DNA of 64,000 nt from Pseudomonas sp. Root71 (GTDB lineage: Bacteria > Pseudomonadota > Gammaproteobacteria > Pseudomonadales > Pseudomonadaceae): assembly GCF_001429045.1 (NCBI RefSeq), contig NZ_LMHY01000002.1:62001-126000 (forward strand), written 5' to 3'. Below the pieces are notes generated by a model, which had not been told where the DNA came from, made no database searches, and saw only the letters and a program-made list of their open reading frames with translations. This document shows, one piece after another, positions 8,697 through 25,729 of the stretch. Both the position numbers and the translations under genes were made by a program. Each line of letters opens with the position of its first letter. The stretch's first letter is position 1.

Positions 8697-9003
8697 GGTC
8701 ATGATTGAAGTCGAGGTGGTCTACGCGGCCGAAGACCGTCAGGTGCTGCTGACAGTGACCGTGCCTGTTGGAACGACCGTGCGGGCGACCTTGCTCAGGT
8801 CGGCCGTGGCCGAAGAGTTTCCGGAGCTGGATCTGGCCCATTGCCCTGTGGGGATCTTCGGCAAGGTGGTAGCTGATCCGGAGAGTCGGGCAGTCCAGGC
8901 TGGGGATCGCATCGAGATTTACCGCCCGTTGCTGGCCGATCCGAAAGAGGTGCGCCGACTGCGTGCGGCGAAAGCGGCCGAGGCCAAGGCGCGGAATCAG
9001 TGA
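8689..9003 (+). CDS. rnfH: RnfH/RatB-family ubiquitin-like protein
   Basis: A 104-residue protein with a beta-grasp fold expected from EVEVVYAAEDRQVLLTVTV and the conserved C-terminal EIYRPLLADPKEVRRLRAAK. This family pairs with RatA in many gammaproteobacteria; its function is not established, and despite the name no rnf genes are nearby. The start is uncertain: ATG at 8689 overlaps the ratA end, while ATG at 8701 would give 100 residues. Neither has a well-spaced ribosome site, which suits translational coupling to ratA. A bidirectional terminator follows. Confidence 0.85.
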   Translation: MVEVMIEVEVVYAAEDRQVLLTVTVPVGTTVRATLLRSAVAEEFPELDLAHCPVGIFGKVVADPESRAVQAGDRIEIYRPLLADPKEVRRLRAAKAAEAKARNQ

Positions 9004-9021
9004 TTGGCTGGAACGCCAGAC

Positions 9022-9054
9022 AATAAAAAGCCCGGGCATGCCGGGCTTTTTATT
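9022..9054. terminator. Bidirectional intrinsic terminator rnfH/bamE
   Basis: The stem AAAAAGCCCGGGCATGCCGG with its matching arm ends in a T-run on both strands. It separates the convergent rnfH and bamE genes. Confidence 0.9.
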
Positions 9055-9064
9055 GCGTCGCAAA

Positions 9065-9592
9065 TTATTGCGGCGAGGTGTCCAGTGGTTGCGGCGTCGG
9101 GACCGGAACGGTTTCTACACCGTCGACGTCCTTCTGGATCTGATCCAGCAACGAACCTGGCTTGACCGGTTTTTCCGGTTTTGGCTTCTCGACGTTTTCT
9201 GCCGGGGCGGCCACTGTCGTGCCGCTGTCCTTGCCGAGAATGGCTTCGTCACGGCTCACGCCTGGCATGAAATCACCAGAGAGGCTGACAAGCTGATCAT
9301 TTGGGTTGAAGATAACGCTGACGCGTTCCTGTTGGCGTTCACCGCCACCCGGTTGCAGGCTGTACAGATAATCCCAGCGATCGGCATGGAACGTGTCGGT
9401 CAGCAGAGGGTTGCCCATGATAAACCGTACTTGCTTACGGGTCATTCCCGGGCGTAACTGGTCTATCATGTCCTGCGTGACGACATTGCCCTGCTGGATG
9501 TCGATTTTGTAAACCCCGGGGAATGAACAACCGGCGAGTGCGAGCAGTCCCACAAAGGTGAAACTGGTTAGCAAGAGCTTGGTGTTTTGCAT
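9065..9592 (-). CDS. bamE: Outer-membrane assembly lipoprotein BamE (OmlA)
   Basis: A 175-residue lipoprotein of the BAM complex, which inserts beta-barrel proteins into the outer membrane. The signal peptide ends in the lipobox LAGC, giving a lipidated Cys near residue 22. The SmpA/OmlA domain follows, with [20 protein letters not shown] and [10 protein letters not shown]. The C-terminal third is a proline- and lysine-rich low-complexity tail, longer than in E. coli but seen in Pseudomonas OmlA. It is divergent from fur with under 100 bases between them, as reported for omlA-fur in Pseudomonas. Confidence 0.95.
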   Translation of the reverse strand: MQNTKLLLTSFTFVGLLALAGCSFPGVYKIDIQQGNVVTQDMIDQLRPGMTRKQVRFIMGNPLLTDTFHADRWDYLYSLQPGGGERQQERVSVIFNPNDQLVSLSGDFMPGVSRDEAILGKDSGTTVAAPAENVEKPKPEKPVKPGSLLDQIQKDVDGVETVPVPTPQPLDTSPQ

Positions 9593-9689
9593 CGGTGGGC
9601 GACTTCCACTATCTTGGCTGGGACAACGTAAACGCCGATCATACCCGCATTAAGAGAAGCTGCGAAGCAGCATCGCGAGAAAGCTGACC

Positions 9690-10094
9690 ATGGTTGAAAA
9701 TAGCGAACTACGCAAAGCCGGCCTCAAAGTGACCCTGCCACGGGTCAAAATTCTGCAAATGCTCGATTCCGCCGAGCAGCGCCACATGAGTGCCGAGGAT
9801 GTCTACAAGGCCCTTATGGAGGCTGGTGAGGACGTCGGTCTGGCCACGGTTTACCGTGTTCTGACCCAGTTCGAGGCAGCTGGCCTTGTGGTGCGGCACA
9901 ACTTCGATGGAGGCCATGCGGTCTTCGAGCTGGACGACGGAAAGCATCACGACCATATGGTCAACGTCGAAACCAGCGAAGTGATCGAATTCTTCGACGA
10001 AGAAATCGAGCGGCTTCAGAAAGCAATCGTCGACAAGTATGGCTTCGAGATGGTTGATCACAATCTGGTGCTGTACGTGCGCAAGAAAAAGTAA
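9690..10094 (+). CDS. fur: Ferric uptake regulator Fur
   Basis: A 134-residue Fe(II)-dependent repressor. The N-terminal winged helix (residues 1-80) begins MVENSELRKAGLKVTLPRVK, and the dimerisation domain has the metal-binding motif HHDHM and EIERLQKAI. It lacks the pair of C-terminal cysteines found in E. coli Fur, which is usual in Pseudomonas. It should control the piuA/piuC region at the far end of this window, where Fur-like boxes are seen. A GAGAAAG ribosome site precedes the ATG. Confidence 0.97.
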   Translation: MVENSELRKAGLKVTLPRVKILQMLDSAEQRHMSAEDVYKALMEAGEDVGLATVYRVLTQFEAAGLVVRHNFDGGHAVFELDDGKHHDHMVNVETSEVIEFFDEEIERLQKAIVDKYGFEMVDHNLVLYVRKKK

Positions 10095-10128
10095 GCATGT
10101 CGCGCGAACCTGAGGTTCGCGAAACGAA

Positions 10129-10154
10129 CGAAGGCGACCCCAGGGTCGCCTTCG
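10129..10154. terminator. Terminator between fur and recN
   Basis: A 12-base inverted repeat (CGAAGGCGACCC and its complement) with a two-base loop lies between the convergent ends of fur and recN. A smaller hairpin, CGCGAACC/GGTTCGCG, precedes it at 10103-10121. Confidence 0.75.
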
Positions 10155-10174
10155 TGCTTTCTGCCTTTATTTAT

Positions 10175-11848
10175 TCAGGCTTTTGCGGCCACCACCATTT
10201 TTTTGGCGTGCGCCAGGGACTCCTTGGTGAGATCGATGCCCCCCAGCATCCGTGCGACTTCTTCGACGCGGTCGTTTTTGCTCAATTTGGAAACAGCCGT
10301 GCGGGTGGCATCTTCGCCGCGCACTTTATGCACAAATAGATGTTGATGACCTTGCGCTGCTACTTGCGGCAAGTGCGTCACGGTCAGTACCTGTCCGCGT
10401 TCTCCGAGGCGCCGCAACAGTTGGCCGACGATTTCTGCTGTCGGACCACCGATACCAACGTCTACTTCGTCGAACACCAGGGTCGGTACGCGGGAGGTCT
10501 GCGCGGTGATCACCTGGATCGCCAGGCTGATCCGTGACAGCTCGCCTCCGGAGGCGACTTTTGCCAAGGCTTTCAAGGGTTGGCCCGGGTTGGCGCTGAC
10601 CAGCAGTTCAACCTGTTCAAGTCCGTTAGGCAGCAGTTCGTCGCTGCTGTTTGGGCGCAGTTCGATGGTGAAGCGCCCGCCAGGCATGCCCAGGCGCTGG
10701 ATTTCCAGCTCCACGGCGCTGGCCAGGCTGCTCGAGGCCTGATGACGCAGGTCGCTCAGTTCCCGAGCCTTTTCCTGATAATGACGAGCGTATGAAGACA
10801 GTTCGTCGCTCAGCCGCTCGATGGATTCGTCGTTGGCGTTGAGGGTTTCGATTTCATCCAGCAGTTTCTGCTGCATCTCTGCGACTTCGGTCGGCTGGAT
10901 GCGGTGTTTGCGCGCCAGGGTGTAGATCGCGTCGAGGCGTTCTTCGAGGTATTGAAGGCGCGACGGATCGGCGTCGAAGTTGTCGAGGAAGCGGTTCAGT
11001 TCACCAACGGCCTCTTCAACCTGGATCTGTGCGCTGGTCAGCAAGCTGCTGGCTTCGCCCAGTGCACCGATCGTACTGTTCGCGCTCGACAGGCGGTTGA
11101 GGCTGGCGGTGAGGGCGTTCAGGACATTTCCGGAATCGCTCTCACTGCATTGCTCGACGACTTGTCGGCAGATGCCGAGCAGGGTCTCGGCGTTGGTCAG
11201 GTTCTTGTGTTCCTGCTCGAGCTGCTCCAGTTCGTTGTCGCCAAGGCCAAGGTTCTCCAGCTCCTCGAGTTGATAACTGAGCAACTGATGGCGGGCGCGT
11301 TGCTCATCGCCGGAGTTGGAGAGTCGCTCCAGTTCCTGGCGGGTCTGGCGCCAGCGCTGGGCGGCGAGTTGAACCTGGCGGGCCAGATCGGTCGCGCCGG
11401 CATATTCATCGAGCAGGCGACGGTGGGTATCGGTCTTGAGCAGGGATTGGTGTTCGTGCTGGCTGTGAATGTCGATCAGCAGTTCACCCAGCGCCTTGAG
11501 GTCGCCAAGCGGGCAGGGCGTGCCGTTGATGTAGCCACGCGAGCGCCCTTCGGATGTGATGACCCGGCGCAGGATGCACGGGCCGTCGTTTTCGAGGTCG
11601 CGTTCGGCCAGCCAGGCGCTGGCTTCCGGAATGTCGACCAGATCGAAGGTGGCCAGGATATCGGCCTTGTCGGCGCCGGGGCGGACCACGCCACTGTCGG
11701 CGCGATCGCCCAGGGTAAGGCCCAGCGCGTCGAGCATGATTGACTTGCCCGCGCCGGTTTCCCCGGTGATCACGCTCATCCCGCGATCGAGTTCGAGATC
11801 GAGATGTTCAACGATGGCGTAGTTGTGTACGGACAGGTGCACCAGCAT
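10175..11848 (-). CDS. recN: DNA repair protein RecN
   Basis: A 557-residue SMC-like ATPase that acts at DNA double-strand breaks. The N-terminal Walker A GETGAGKS (near residue 29) and the C-terminal signature SGGELSRI with Walker B LVFDEVDVGIGG are visible. Between them lie long coiled-coil arms rich in Glu, Gln, Leu and Arg. The length matches the family. An SOS box lies about 25 bases upstream of the start, so damage control by LexA is expected. Confidence 0.96.
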   Translation of the reverse strand: MLVHLSVHNYAIVEHLDLELDRGMSVITGETGAGKSIMLDALGLTLGDRADSGVVRPGADKADILATFDLVDIPEASAWLAERDLENDGPCILRRVITSEGRSRGYINGTPCPLGDLKALGELLIDIHSQHEHQSLLKTDTHRRLLDEYAGATDLARQVQLAAQRWRQTRQELERLSNSGDEQRARHQLLSYQLEELENLGLGDNELEQLEQEHKNLTNAETLLGICRQVVEQCSESDSGNVLNALTASLNRLSSANSTIGALGEASSLLTSAQIQVEEAVGELNRFLDNFDADPSRLQYLEERLDAIYTLARKHRIQPTEVAEMQQKLLDEIETLNANDESIERLSDELSSYARHYQEKARELSDLRHQASSSLASAVELEIQRLGMPGGRFTIELRPNSSDELLPNGLEQVELLVSANPGQPLKALAKVASGGELSRISLAIQVITAQTSRVPTLVFDEVDVGIGGPTAEIVGQLLRRLGERGQVLTVTHLPQVAAQGHQHLFVHKVRGEDATRTAVSKLSKNDRVEEVARMLGGIDLTKESLAHAKKMVVAAKA

Positions 11849-11872
11849 ATGGGCCGCTCCCAGGTGTTAGGT

Positions 11873-11888
11873 CTGGTTATTTATACAG
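11873..11888. promoter_or_regulatory. LexA (SOS) box of recN
   Basis: Read on the minus strand the 16-mer is CTGTATAAATAACCAG, a good match to CTG-N10-CAG with the AT-rich centre of LexA boxes. It ends 25 bases before the recN ATG, which would place it at the promoter. Confidence 0.85.
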
Positions 11889-12007
11889 TGTTTTGTTTCC
11901 GGCTGACAATGCCCCTCGTTAGCTCGATTCGCTCGGTCCGACGAAAGCCTTATCGCGGCCGGGAATGACAAAGCAGTTGTTTTTTGTAGGGTTAATCGTC
12001 GGACCCC

Positions 12008-12035
12008 CTTGAAGCCGGATTTTGTGGCCCCATAT
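12008..12035 (+). promoter_or_regulatory. RpoH (heat-shock) promoter of grpE
   Basis: CTTGAAG (12008-12014), 13 bases, CCCCATAT (12028-12035). This is one base away from the E. coli sigma-32 -35 consensus CTTGAAA and matches CCCCATNT exactly. It lies 53 bases before the grpE ATG. Confidence 0.9.
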
Positions 12036-12088
12036 AGCTGGGCAGAAGCGCGAGTTGAGCTCGCGGACGAAATTGAAAGGAGAAATCT

Positions 12089-12655
12089 ATGGCTGACGAA
12101 CAGACAGTGGATACGCAAAACCCAGACGCCAACCAGGCGCCCGAGGCTTCGGGTGATGACCTGGCGGCTCGTGTACAAGTGCTCGAAGAGCAACTGGCAG
12201 GCGCTCAGGATCAGGCTTTGCGTGTAGCCGCCGATCTGCAGAACGTCCGCCGTCGCGCCGAGCAGGATGTGGAAAAGGCTCACAAGTTCGCGCTGGAAAA
12301 ATTCGCTAGCGACCTGCTGCCGATCGTCGACAGCCTGGAGCGCGGCCTGGAACTGTCCAGCCCGGACGACGAAAGCATCCGTCCGATGCGCGAAGGCATC
12401 GAGCTGACCCTGAAAATGTTCCACGACACCCTCAAGCGTTATCAGCTTGAAGCGATCGATCCCCATGGCGAACCGTTCAACGCCGTTCACCATCAGGCGA
12501 TGGCCATGCAGGAAAGCGCTGACGTCGAGCCGAACAGCGTTCTGAAGGTGTTCCAGAAGGGCTATCAGCTCAATGGCCGCCTGCTGCGCCCGGCGATGGT
12601 CGTGGTCAGCAAGGCGCCTGCGCCGGTTTCGCCTTCGATTGACGAGCAGGCTTGA
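12089..12655 (+). CDS. grpE: Nucleotide exchange factor GrpE
   Basis: A 188-residue co-chaperone that releases ADP from DnaK. The acidic N-terminus is followed by a long helix (about residues 25-85, coiled-coil dimer) with [20 protein letters not shown], and by the C-terminal beta domain ending [20 protein letters not shown], which contacts DnaK. A strong AAAGGAG site precedes the ATG. It is first in the grpE-dnaK-dnaJ heat-shock cluster and has its own RpoH promoter. Its stop codon lies inside the -35 element of the dnaK promoter. Confidence 0.97.
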   Translation: MADEQTVDTQNPDANQAPEASGDDLAARVQVLEEQLAGAQDQALRVAADLQNVRRRAEQDVEKAHKFALEKFASDLLPIVDSLERGLELSSPDDESIRPMREGIELTLKMFHDTLKRYQLEAIDPHGEPFNAVHHQAMAMQESADVEPNSVLKVFQKGYQLNGRLLRPAMVVVSKAPAPVSPSIDEQA

Positions 12656-12678
12656 AATCCGCCGCAAGGCCCCCATTT
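12651..12678 (+). promoter_or_regulatory. RpoH (heat-shock) promoter of dnaK
   Basis: CTTGAAA (12651-12657), 13 bases, CCCCATTT (12671-12678): a full consensus match. The TGA stop of grpE (12653-12655) is part of the -35 element. The dnaK start lies 80 bases downstream. Confidence 0.92.
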
Positions 12679-12757
12679 ATAAGTCAAGCGTTTAAGTGCT
12701 ACCGCAGTTAGCCACCACTGCTGCGGCAACCAAATCCAAAGTTTCGGGAGAGTGAAC

Positions 12758-14674
<1,917 letters not shown>

Positions 14675-14728
14675 GTTGTTGGTCGGCCGGTTGACTGCCT
14701 CAAGGCGGTGACTGGTAGGATGTCGCCG

Positions 14729-14748
14729 CGCGGGAGCTTGCTCCCGCG
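14729..14748. repeat. REP-like palindrome in the dnaK-dnaJ gap
   Basis: CGCGGGAGCTTGCTCCCGCG is a perfect 20-base palindrome whose centre GGGAGCTTGCTCCC is the core of a known Pseudomonas REP family. No T-run follows, so it is not a clear terminator. The rest of this 295-base gap shows no gene and no convincing heat-shock promoter. Confidence 0.65.
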
Positions 14749-14969
14749 TTGGCGTATCTGGAATACGCGAATTTTTACAGCATGCGACAGCGGTCGCGTG
14801 TTGTTGGTATGGCCGGGAATGCTCCTGCTTTTCGTGCCGCAAGTACCGCAAGAATCAAAGACCAGGATCGTTGAATTGACGTGAGTTGGGTCCGGGCCTG
14901 TATTGGGGCTCAACGAGTTCGGCAAACTCAGGAGGGTTTTGTCGGACGTCCTCAAGAGTGCAAAGACTT

Positions 14970-16908
<1,939 letters not shown>

Positions 16909-16917
16909 TATGCACCC

Positions 16918-16955
16918 GAAATCGGGCTCGCGCACCGCGTTTGAGCCCGGTTTTG
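16918..16955 (+). terminator. Intrinsic terminator after dapB
   Basis: CGGGCTC and GAGCCCG arms flank a 13-base loop, followed by GTTTTG. It ends the transcript before the carA leader. Confidence 0.7.
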
Positions 16956-17042
16956 TTCCGCCAAGCGACGTCCTGTCGCATTCTCCAGCCTTTAAGGCTC
17001 ATTGGCGGTAGACCAAAAAAGCCTTTTTCTGTAAGCTACAGC

Positions 17043-17060
17043 TTTAGTGTGTCCACTAAA
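17043..17060 (+). other. Small inverted repeat in the carA leader
   Basis: TTTAGTG, four bases, CACTAAA. A perfect seven-base repeat 25 bases before the carA terminator hairpin. It could be an operator or a leader RNA stem. Confidence 0.4.
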
Positions 17061-17084
17061 AGCGCGCAGAATAATTCAGTGAAG

Positions 17085-17122
17085 AAGCGGGGTGACGTGT
17101 CCATACGTCACTCCGCTTTTTT
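17085..17122 (+). promoter_or_regulatory. Terminator hairpin in the carA leader (candidate attenuator)
   Basis: A 14-base stem with one G-U pair, arms beginning AAGCGGGGTGACGT (17085-17098) and ACGTCACTCCGCTT (17105-17118), has a six-base loop and ends in a run of six T. It lies 45 bases upstream of the carA start codon, downstream of any promoter that could sit between it and the dapB terminator. Its form is that of a strong intrinsic terminator, so it is best read as an attenuator of carAB-greA. What controls it cannot be seen. Confidence 0.65.
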
Positions 17123-17167
17123 ACAACCTGCGATCGCCCTTTCAGGCTTTATTTACGGGAGGTCTTC

Positions 17168-18304
17168 TTGACTAAGCCAGCCATACTCGCCCTTGCTGAT
17201 GGCAGCATTTTTCGCGGCGAAGCCATTGGAGCCGACGGTCAAACCGTTGGTGAGGTGGTGTTCAACACCGCAATGACCGGCTATCAGGAAATCCTTACCG
17301 ATCCTTCCTACGCCCAACAAATCGTTACCCTGACTTACCCGCACATCGGCAACACCGGCACCACGCCGGAGGACGCCGAGTCCAACCGCGTCTGGTCTGC
17401 CGGCCTGGTCATTCGTGACCTGCCACTGGTGGCGAGCAACTGGCGTAACACGATGTCCCTGTCCGACTACCTGAAGGCCAACAATGTTGTGGCCATCGCC
17501 GGTATCGACACCCGCCGCCTGACGCGCATCCTGCGTGAAAAAGGCGCGCAGAACGGCTGCATCATGGCCGGTGACAACATTTCCGAAGCTGCCGCCATCG
17601 CCGCCGCCCAGGGTTTCCCTGGCCTCAAGGGCATGGACCTGGCGAAAGTCGTCAGCACCAAGGAAAGCTACGAGTGGCGCTCGACTGTCTGGGATCTGAA
17701 AACCGACAGCCACGCAACCATCGAAGCCTCCGAGCTGCCGTACCATGTGGTTGCCTACGACTACGGCGTCAAGGTGAACATCCTGCGCATGCTGGTCGAG
17801 CGCGGTTGCCGCGTGACTGTCGTGCCTGCGCAAACTCCTGCCGCCGACGTTCTGGCGCTGAAGCCGGACGGCGTGTTCCTGTCCAACGGCCCTGGTGATC
17901 CGGAGCCTTGCGACTACGCGATCCAGGCGATCAAGGATGTGCTGGAAACCGAGATCCCGGTCTTCGGTATCTGCCTCGGTCACCAGTTGCTGGCCCTGGC
18001 CTCCGGCGCCAAGACCCTGAAAATGGGTCACGGCCACCACGGTGCCAACCACCCCGTCCAGGACCTGGACAGCGGTGTGGTGATGATCACCAGCCAGAAC
18101 CACGGTTTTGCCGTAGACGAAGCGACCCTGCCGGCCAACGTTCGCGCGATCCACAAATCGCTGTTCGACGGCACCCTGCAAGGTATCGAGCGTACCGACA
18201 AGAGCGCCTTCAGCTTCCAGGGTCACCCGGAAGCCAGCCCTGGCCCGAACGACGTAGCGCCATTGTTCGATCGCTTCATCACCGAGATGGCCAAGCGACG
18301 CTGA
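17168..18304 (+). CDS. carA: Carbamoyl-phosphate synthase small subunit
   Basis: A 378-residue glutaminase that feeds ammonia to CarB for arginine and pyrimidine synthesis. The class I amidotransferase domain holds GICLGHQ with the nucleophile Cys269 and the C-terminal [10 protein letters not shown] with the His/Glu pair. The start is TTG, decided by the excellent GGGAGG site at 17157-17162 five bases before it and by the family N-terminus [11 protein letters not shown]. As I recall, a UUG start has been reported for carA of other pseudomonads. A terminator-like hairpin lies in the leader, and greA ends the operon. Confidence 0.97.
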   Translation: MTKPAILALADGSIFRGEAIGADGQTVGEVVFNTAMTGYQEILTDPSYAQQIVTLTYPHIGNTGTTPEDAESNRVWSAGLVIRDLPLVASNWRNTMSLSDYLKANNVVAIAGIDTRRLTRILREKGAQNGCIMAGDNISEAAAIAAAQGFPGLKGMDLAKVVSTKESYEWRSTVWDLKTDSHATIEASELPYHVVAYDYGVKVNILRMLVERGCRVTVVPAQTPAADVLALKPDGVFLSNGPGDPEPCDYAIQAIKDVLETEIPVFGICLGHQLLALASGAKTLKMGHGHHGANHPVQDLDSGVVMITSQNHGFAVDEATLPANVRAIHKSLFDGTLQGIERTDKSAFSFQGHPEASPGPNDVAPLFDRFITEMAKRR

Positions 18305-18324
18305 TCGCTCGCCCTGATGTAGCA

Positions 18325-18366
18325 AAGCTTGAGGGTGGCCCCGTACCGGCGGCCCCCTCAAGGCTT
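18325..18366 (+). other. Hairpin between carA and carB
   Basis: TTGAGGG and CCCTCAA arms, extended by GCTT/GGCTT-like pairs, form a stable stem in the 117-base gap. No T-run follows. As I recall, P. aeruginosa has an extra open reading frame between carA and carB; none is present here. Confidence 0.5.
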
Positions 18367-18421
18367 CAGAGATTGAACAAGACGGCTTGCCGACTGACCT
18401 GCGGATTTGAGTGACAAACCC

Positions 18422-21639
<3,218 letters not shown>

Positions 21640-21643
<4 letters not shown>

Positions 21644-22122
21644 GCATAACGAAGTACCCAATGACCGTTCAGGGCGCTCGCGCCCTGGAAGAAGAGCACA
21701 CTCACCTGACCAAGGTCGTTCGTCCGAAGCTCAGCCAGGACATCGGTACGGCCCGCGAGTTGGGTGACTTGAAGGAAAACGCCGAATACCACGCTGCCCG
21801 TGAGCAGCAGGGTATGGTCGAGGCGCGCATTCGTGACATCGAGGGCCGGATTCAGAATCAGGTCATCATTGATGTCACGACCATTCCTCACACTGGCAAG
21901 GTTATCTTCGGTACCACCGTCGAAATCGCCAACGTCGAGACTGATGAAAGCGTCACTTACCACATCGTGGGTGAGGATGAAGCTGACTTCAAACTTGGCA
22001 AGATTTCGGTCGGCTCGCCCCTGGCTCGTGCCTTGATCGGCAAGGAAGAGGGCGATGTGGTTGCGGTGAAAACGCCAAGTGGCGTTATCGAGTACGAGAT
22101 TGTCGAAGTTCGCCACATCTGA
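21640..22122 (+). CDS. greA: Transcription elongation factor GreA
   Basis: A 160-residue factor that rescues backtracked RNA polymerase by stimulating transcript cleavage. The N-terminal coiled coil (about 10-75) carries the acidic tip in [20 protein letters not shown]. The C-terminal FKBP-like domain ends [20 protein letters not shown]. The ATG overlaps the carB stop (ATGA), so the gene belongs to the carAB operon, a link reported for P. aeruginosa. A second ATG at 21661 is possible but would shorten the family N-terminus little. Confidence 0.96.
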
Positions 22123-22150
22123 AAGCCGGCGCCCGTTTCATGCGGGCGCC

Positions 22151-22555
22151 ATGCTTTGGCAACTGACCCAGATGTTGTGGGTCGGCGGCCTGTGGCTGTT
22201 GCAAATCGGTCTGTTGCCGGTGCTGGGGCGAATTGGCCTGGCGCCGCTGCTGATCGACGAAATCGCAGGCATGCTCAATACGCTGGTAGTGGGATTCGCT
22301 ACGGCGTGTGTGATTTTTCAGGCTTTGGTGCTGGTTAAGGCCGAGGGCCGTGCCAGTCTATGGCGGGATATTCGCGGGCAACTGCTGTTGATGGCGCTGT
22401 GTGCGTGCGCGATGTACTTCGCGGTGCGTTTCGGCTGGCCGGATGCGCTGCGTTGGCAGGCGTTCAGCTATCTTGTCCTGGGCTTTTCCGGGCTGGTGCT
22501 GGTGTTGCAGCCGGTGCCGGGATGGAGTGGCAGGGTGCGCGAAGCACACCCTTGA
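22151..22555 (+). CDS. Small four-helix membrane protein, DUF4149-like
   Basis: A 134-residue hydrophobic protein with about four membrane spans, beginning MLWQLTQMLWVGGLWLLQIG. Similar short proteins between greA and yhbY in Pseudomonas are often labelled MFS transporters, but the size is far too small for one; a DUF4149 (TMEM205-like) assignment fits better and is tentative. It follows greA by 28 bases and may be cotranscribed. The ATG at 22151 was chosen because upstream in-frame codons overlap greA. The function is unknown. Confidence 0.6.
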   Translation: MLWQLTQMLWVGGLWLLQIGLLPVLGRIGLAPLLIDEIAGMLNTLVVGFATACVIFQALVLVKAEGRASLWRDIRGQLLLMALCACAMYFAVRFGWPDALRWQAFSYLVLGFSGLVLVLQPVPGWSGRVREAHP

Positions 22556-22564
22556 CCCTTGTCA

Positions 22565-22873
22565 TCACTTGAAGCGATGGACGTTCGACAGCTGCTTGTT
22601 GACGCTGAAGTTCTTGCGGTAGATCAGTGCCATCTTGCCGATGACCTGGACCAGATCCGCTTTGCCGACCTTGCAGAGCTCTGCAATGGACGCCAGGCGC
22701 GATTCGCGATCGAGGATGTTGAGCTTGATCTTGATCAGCTCGTGATCCGCCAATGCGCGTTCGAGTTCGGCTAACACACCTTCAGTCAAACCATTGTCTG
22801 CCACAATCAATACTGGTTTCAGATGGTGGCCAATGGATTTGTACTGTTTCTTCTGCTCTTGAGTGAGCGGCAT
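22565..22873 (-). CDS. yhbY: Ribosome-assembly RNA-binding protein YhbY
   Basis: A 102-residue CRM-domain protein. The start MPLTQEQKKQYKSIGHHLKP and the GxxG-like loop region near DNGLTEGVLAELERAL are typical. YhbY binds the pre-50S subunit. It is divergent from rlmE, another 50S maturation factor, with about 105 bases between them, as in E. coli, which supports the call. Confidence 0.92.
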   Translation of the reverse strand: MPLTQEQKKQYKSIGHHLKPVLIVADNGLTEGVLAELERALADHELIKIKLNILDRESRLASIAELCKVGKADLVQVIGKMALIYRKNFSVNKQLSNVHRFK

Positions 22874-22978
22874 AATCTGACCCCTGCGTCTGATCTTGTA
22901 AAAAGCGGCGGCCAGTTTACCCGAGCGAGTCCGGGACCGCCCAGTTAATCACGACCCGTTTTATTTCCGAGGTATCCC

Positions 22979-23611
22979 GTGGCCCGTTCCAAGACAAGCC
23001 TTAACTGGCTGAAAGAACATTTCAACGACCCATTCGTCAAAATGGCACAAAAAGACGGGTACCGTTCCCGCGCCAGCTACAAATTGCTGGAGATCCAGGA
23101 AAAGGATCGTCTGATCCGTCCGGGCATGAGCGTAATTGACCTTGGTGCGGCTCCCGGTGGGTGGTCCCAGGTGACCAGTCGTCTGATTGGCGGGCAGGGT
23201 ACGCTGATCGCTTCTGACATTCTGGAAATGGACAGCATCCCGGACGTGACCTTCATTCAGGGCGACTTTACCGAGGACGCCGTGCTGGCCCAGATCCTCG
23301 ATGCCGTCGGAAATAAGGAAGTAGACCTTGTGATTTCCGATATGGCCCCCAATATGAGTGGATTACCGGCCGTAGACATGCCACGAGCGATGTTCCTGTG
23401 CGAATTGGCACTGGATCTTTCGACTCGGGTGCTCAAGCCCGGTGGTGATTTTTTGATCAAGATCTTCCAGGGCGAAGGCTTCGACGAGTTCCACAAGAGC
23501 GTTCGCCAGCAGTTCGACAAGGTGCAGATGCGCAAGCCGACCTCGTCGCGCGACCGTTCTCGCGAGCAGTACCTGCTGGGTCGCGGTTTCCGCGGGCGCA
23601 GTGAAGGTTGA
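22979..23611 (+). CDS. rlmE: 23S rRNA 2'-O-ribose methyltransferase (RrmJ/FtsJ)
   Basis: A 210-residue SAM-dependent enzyme that methylates U2552 (E. coli numbering) of 23S rRNA. The SAM motif is [13 protein letters not shown] (about residues 51-63). The K-D-K-E catalytic set is consistent with [19 protein letters not shown] and [14 protein letters not shown]. The start is GTG, preceded by CGAGG. Length and position next to ftsH match the conserved rlmE-ftsH pair. Confidence 0.95.
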   Translation: MARSKTSLNWLKEHFNDPFVKMAQKDGYRSRASYKLLEIQEKDRLIRPGMSVIDLGAAPGGWSQVTSRLIGGQGTLIASDILEMDSIPDVTFIQGDFTEDAVLAQILDAVGNKEVDLVISDMAPNMSGLPAVDMPRAMFLCELALDLSTRVLKPGGDFLIKIFQGEGFDEFHKSVRQQFDKVQMRKPTSSRDRSREQYLLGRGFRGRSEG

Positions 23612-23801
23612 GTGAATTTTCGATCAGGGTGATAGGTTTTTTGTATTACGCCTTGTCAGAATTAGCGAATATTGTGTAGGAAGTGTTTCACAAAGGGTTA
23701 CAGACGGCGCCTGCCAAGTTGTAGGTAATGTAGTAAGTTAGGCCGGTGAATATCATGCGAAGCGCGCGTCAGTAGCGGAGCTTGCTTCAGAGGGTAGTTA
23801 A

Positions 23802-25721
<1,920 letters not shown>

Positions 25722-25729
25722 GGTTTGAA

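Noticed and set aside
14878-14969. A possible heat-shock promoter before dnaJ (GTTGAATTG region)
   Set aside because: No CCCCAT-type -10 lies at proper distance, so it was not called.
16973-16988. TGTCGC hexamer as a possible ArgR half-site before carA
   Set aside because: The AA expected eight bases later is not present and no second half-site was found.
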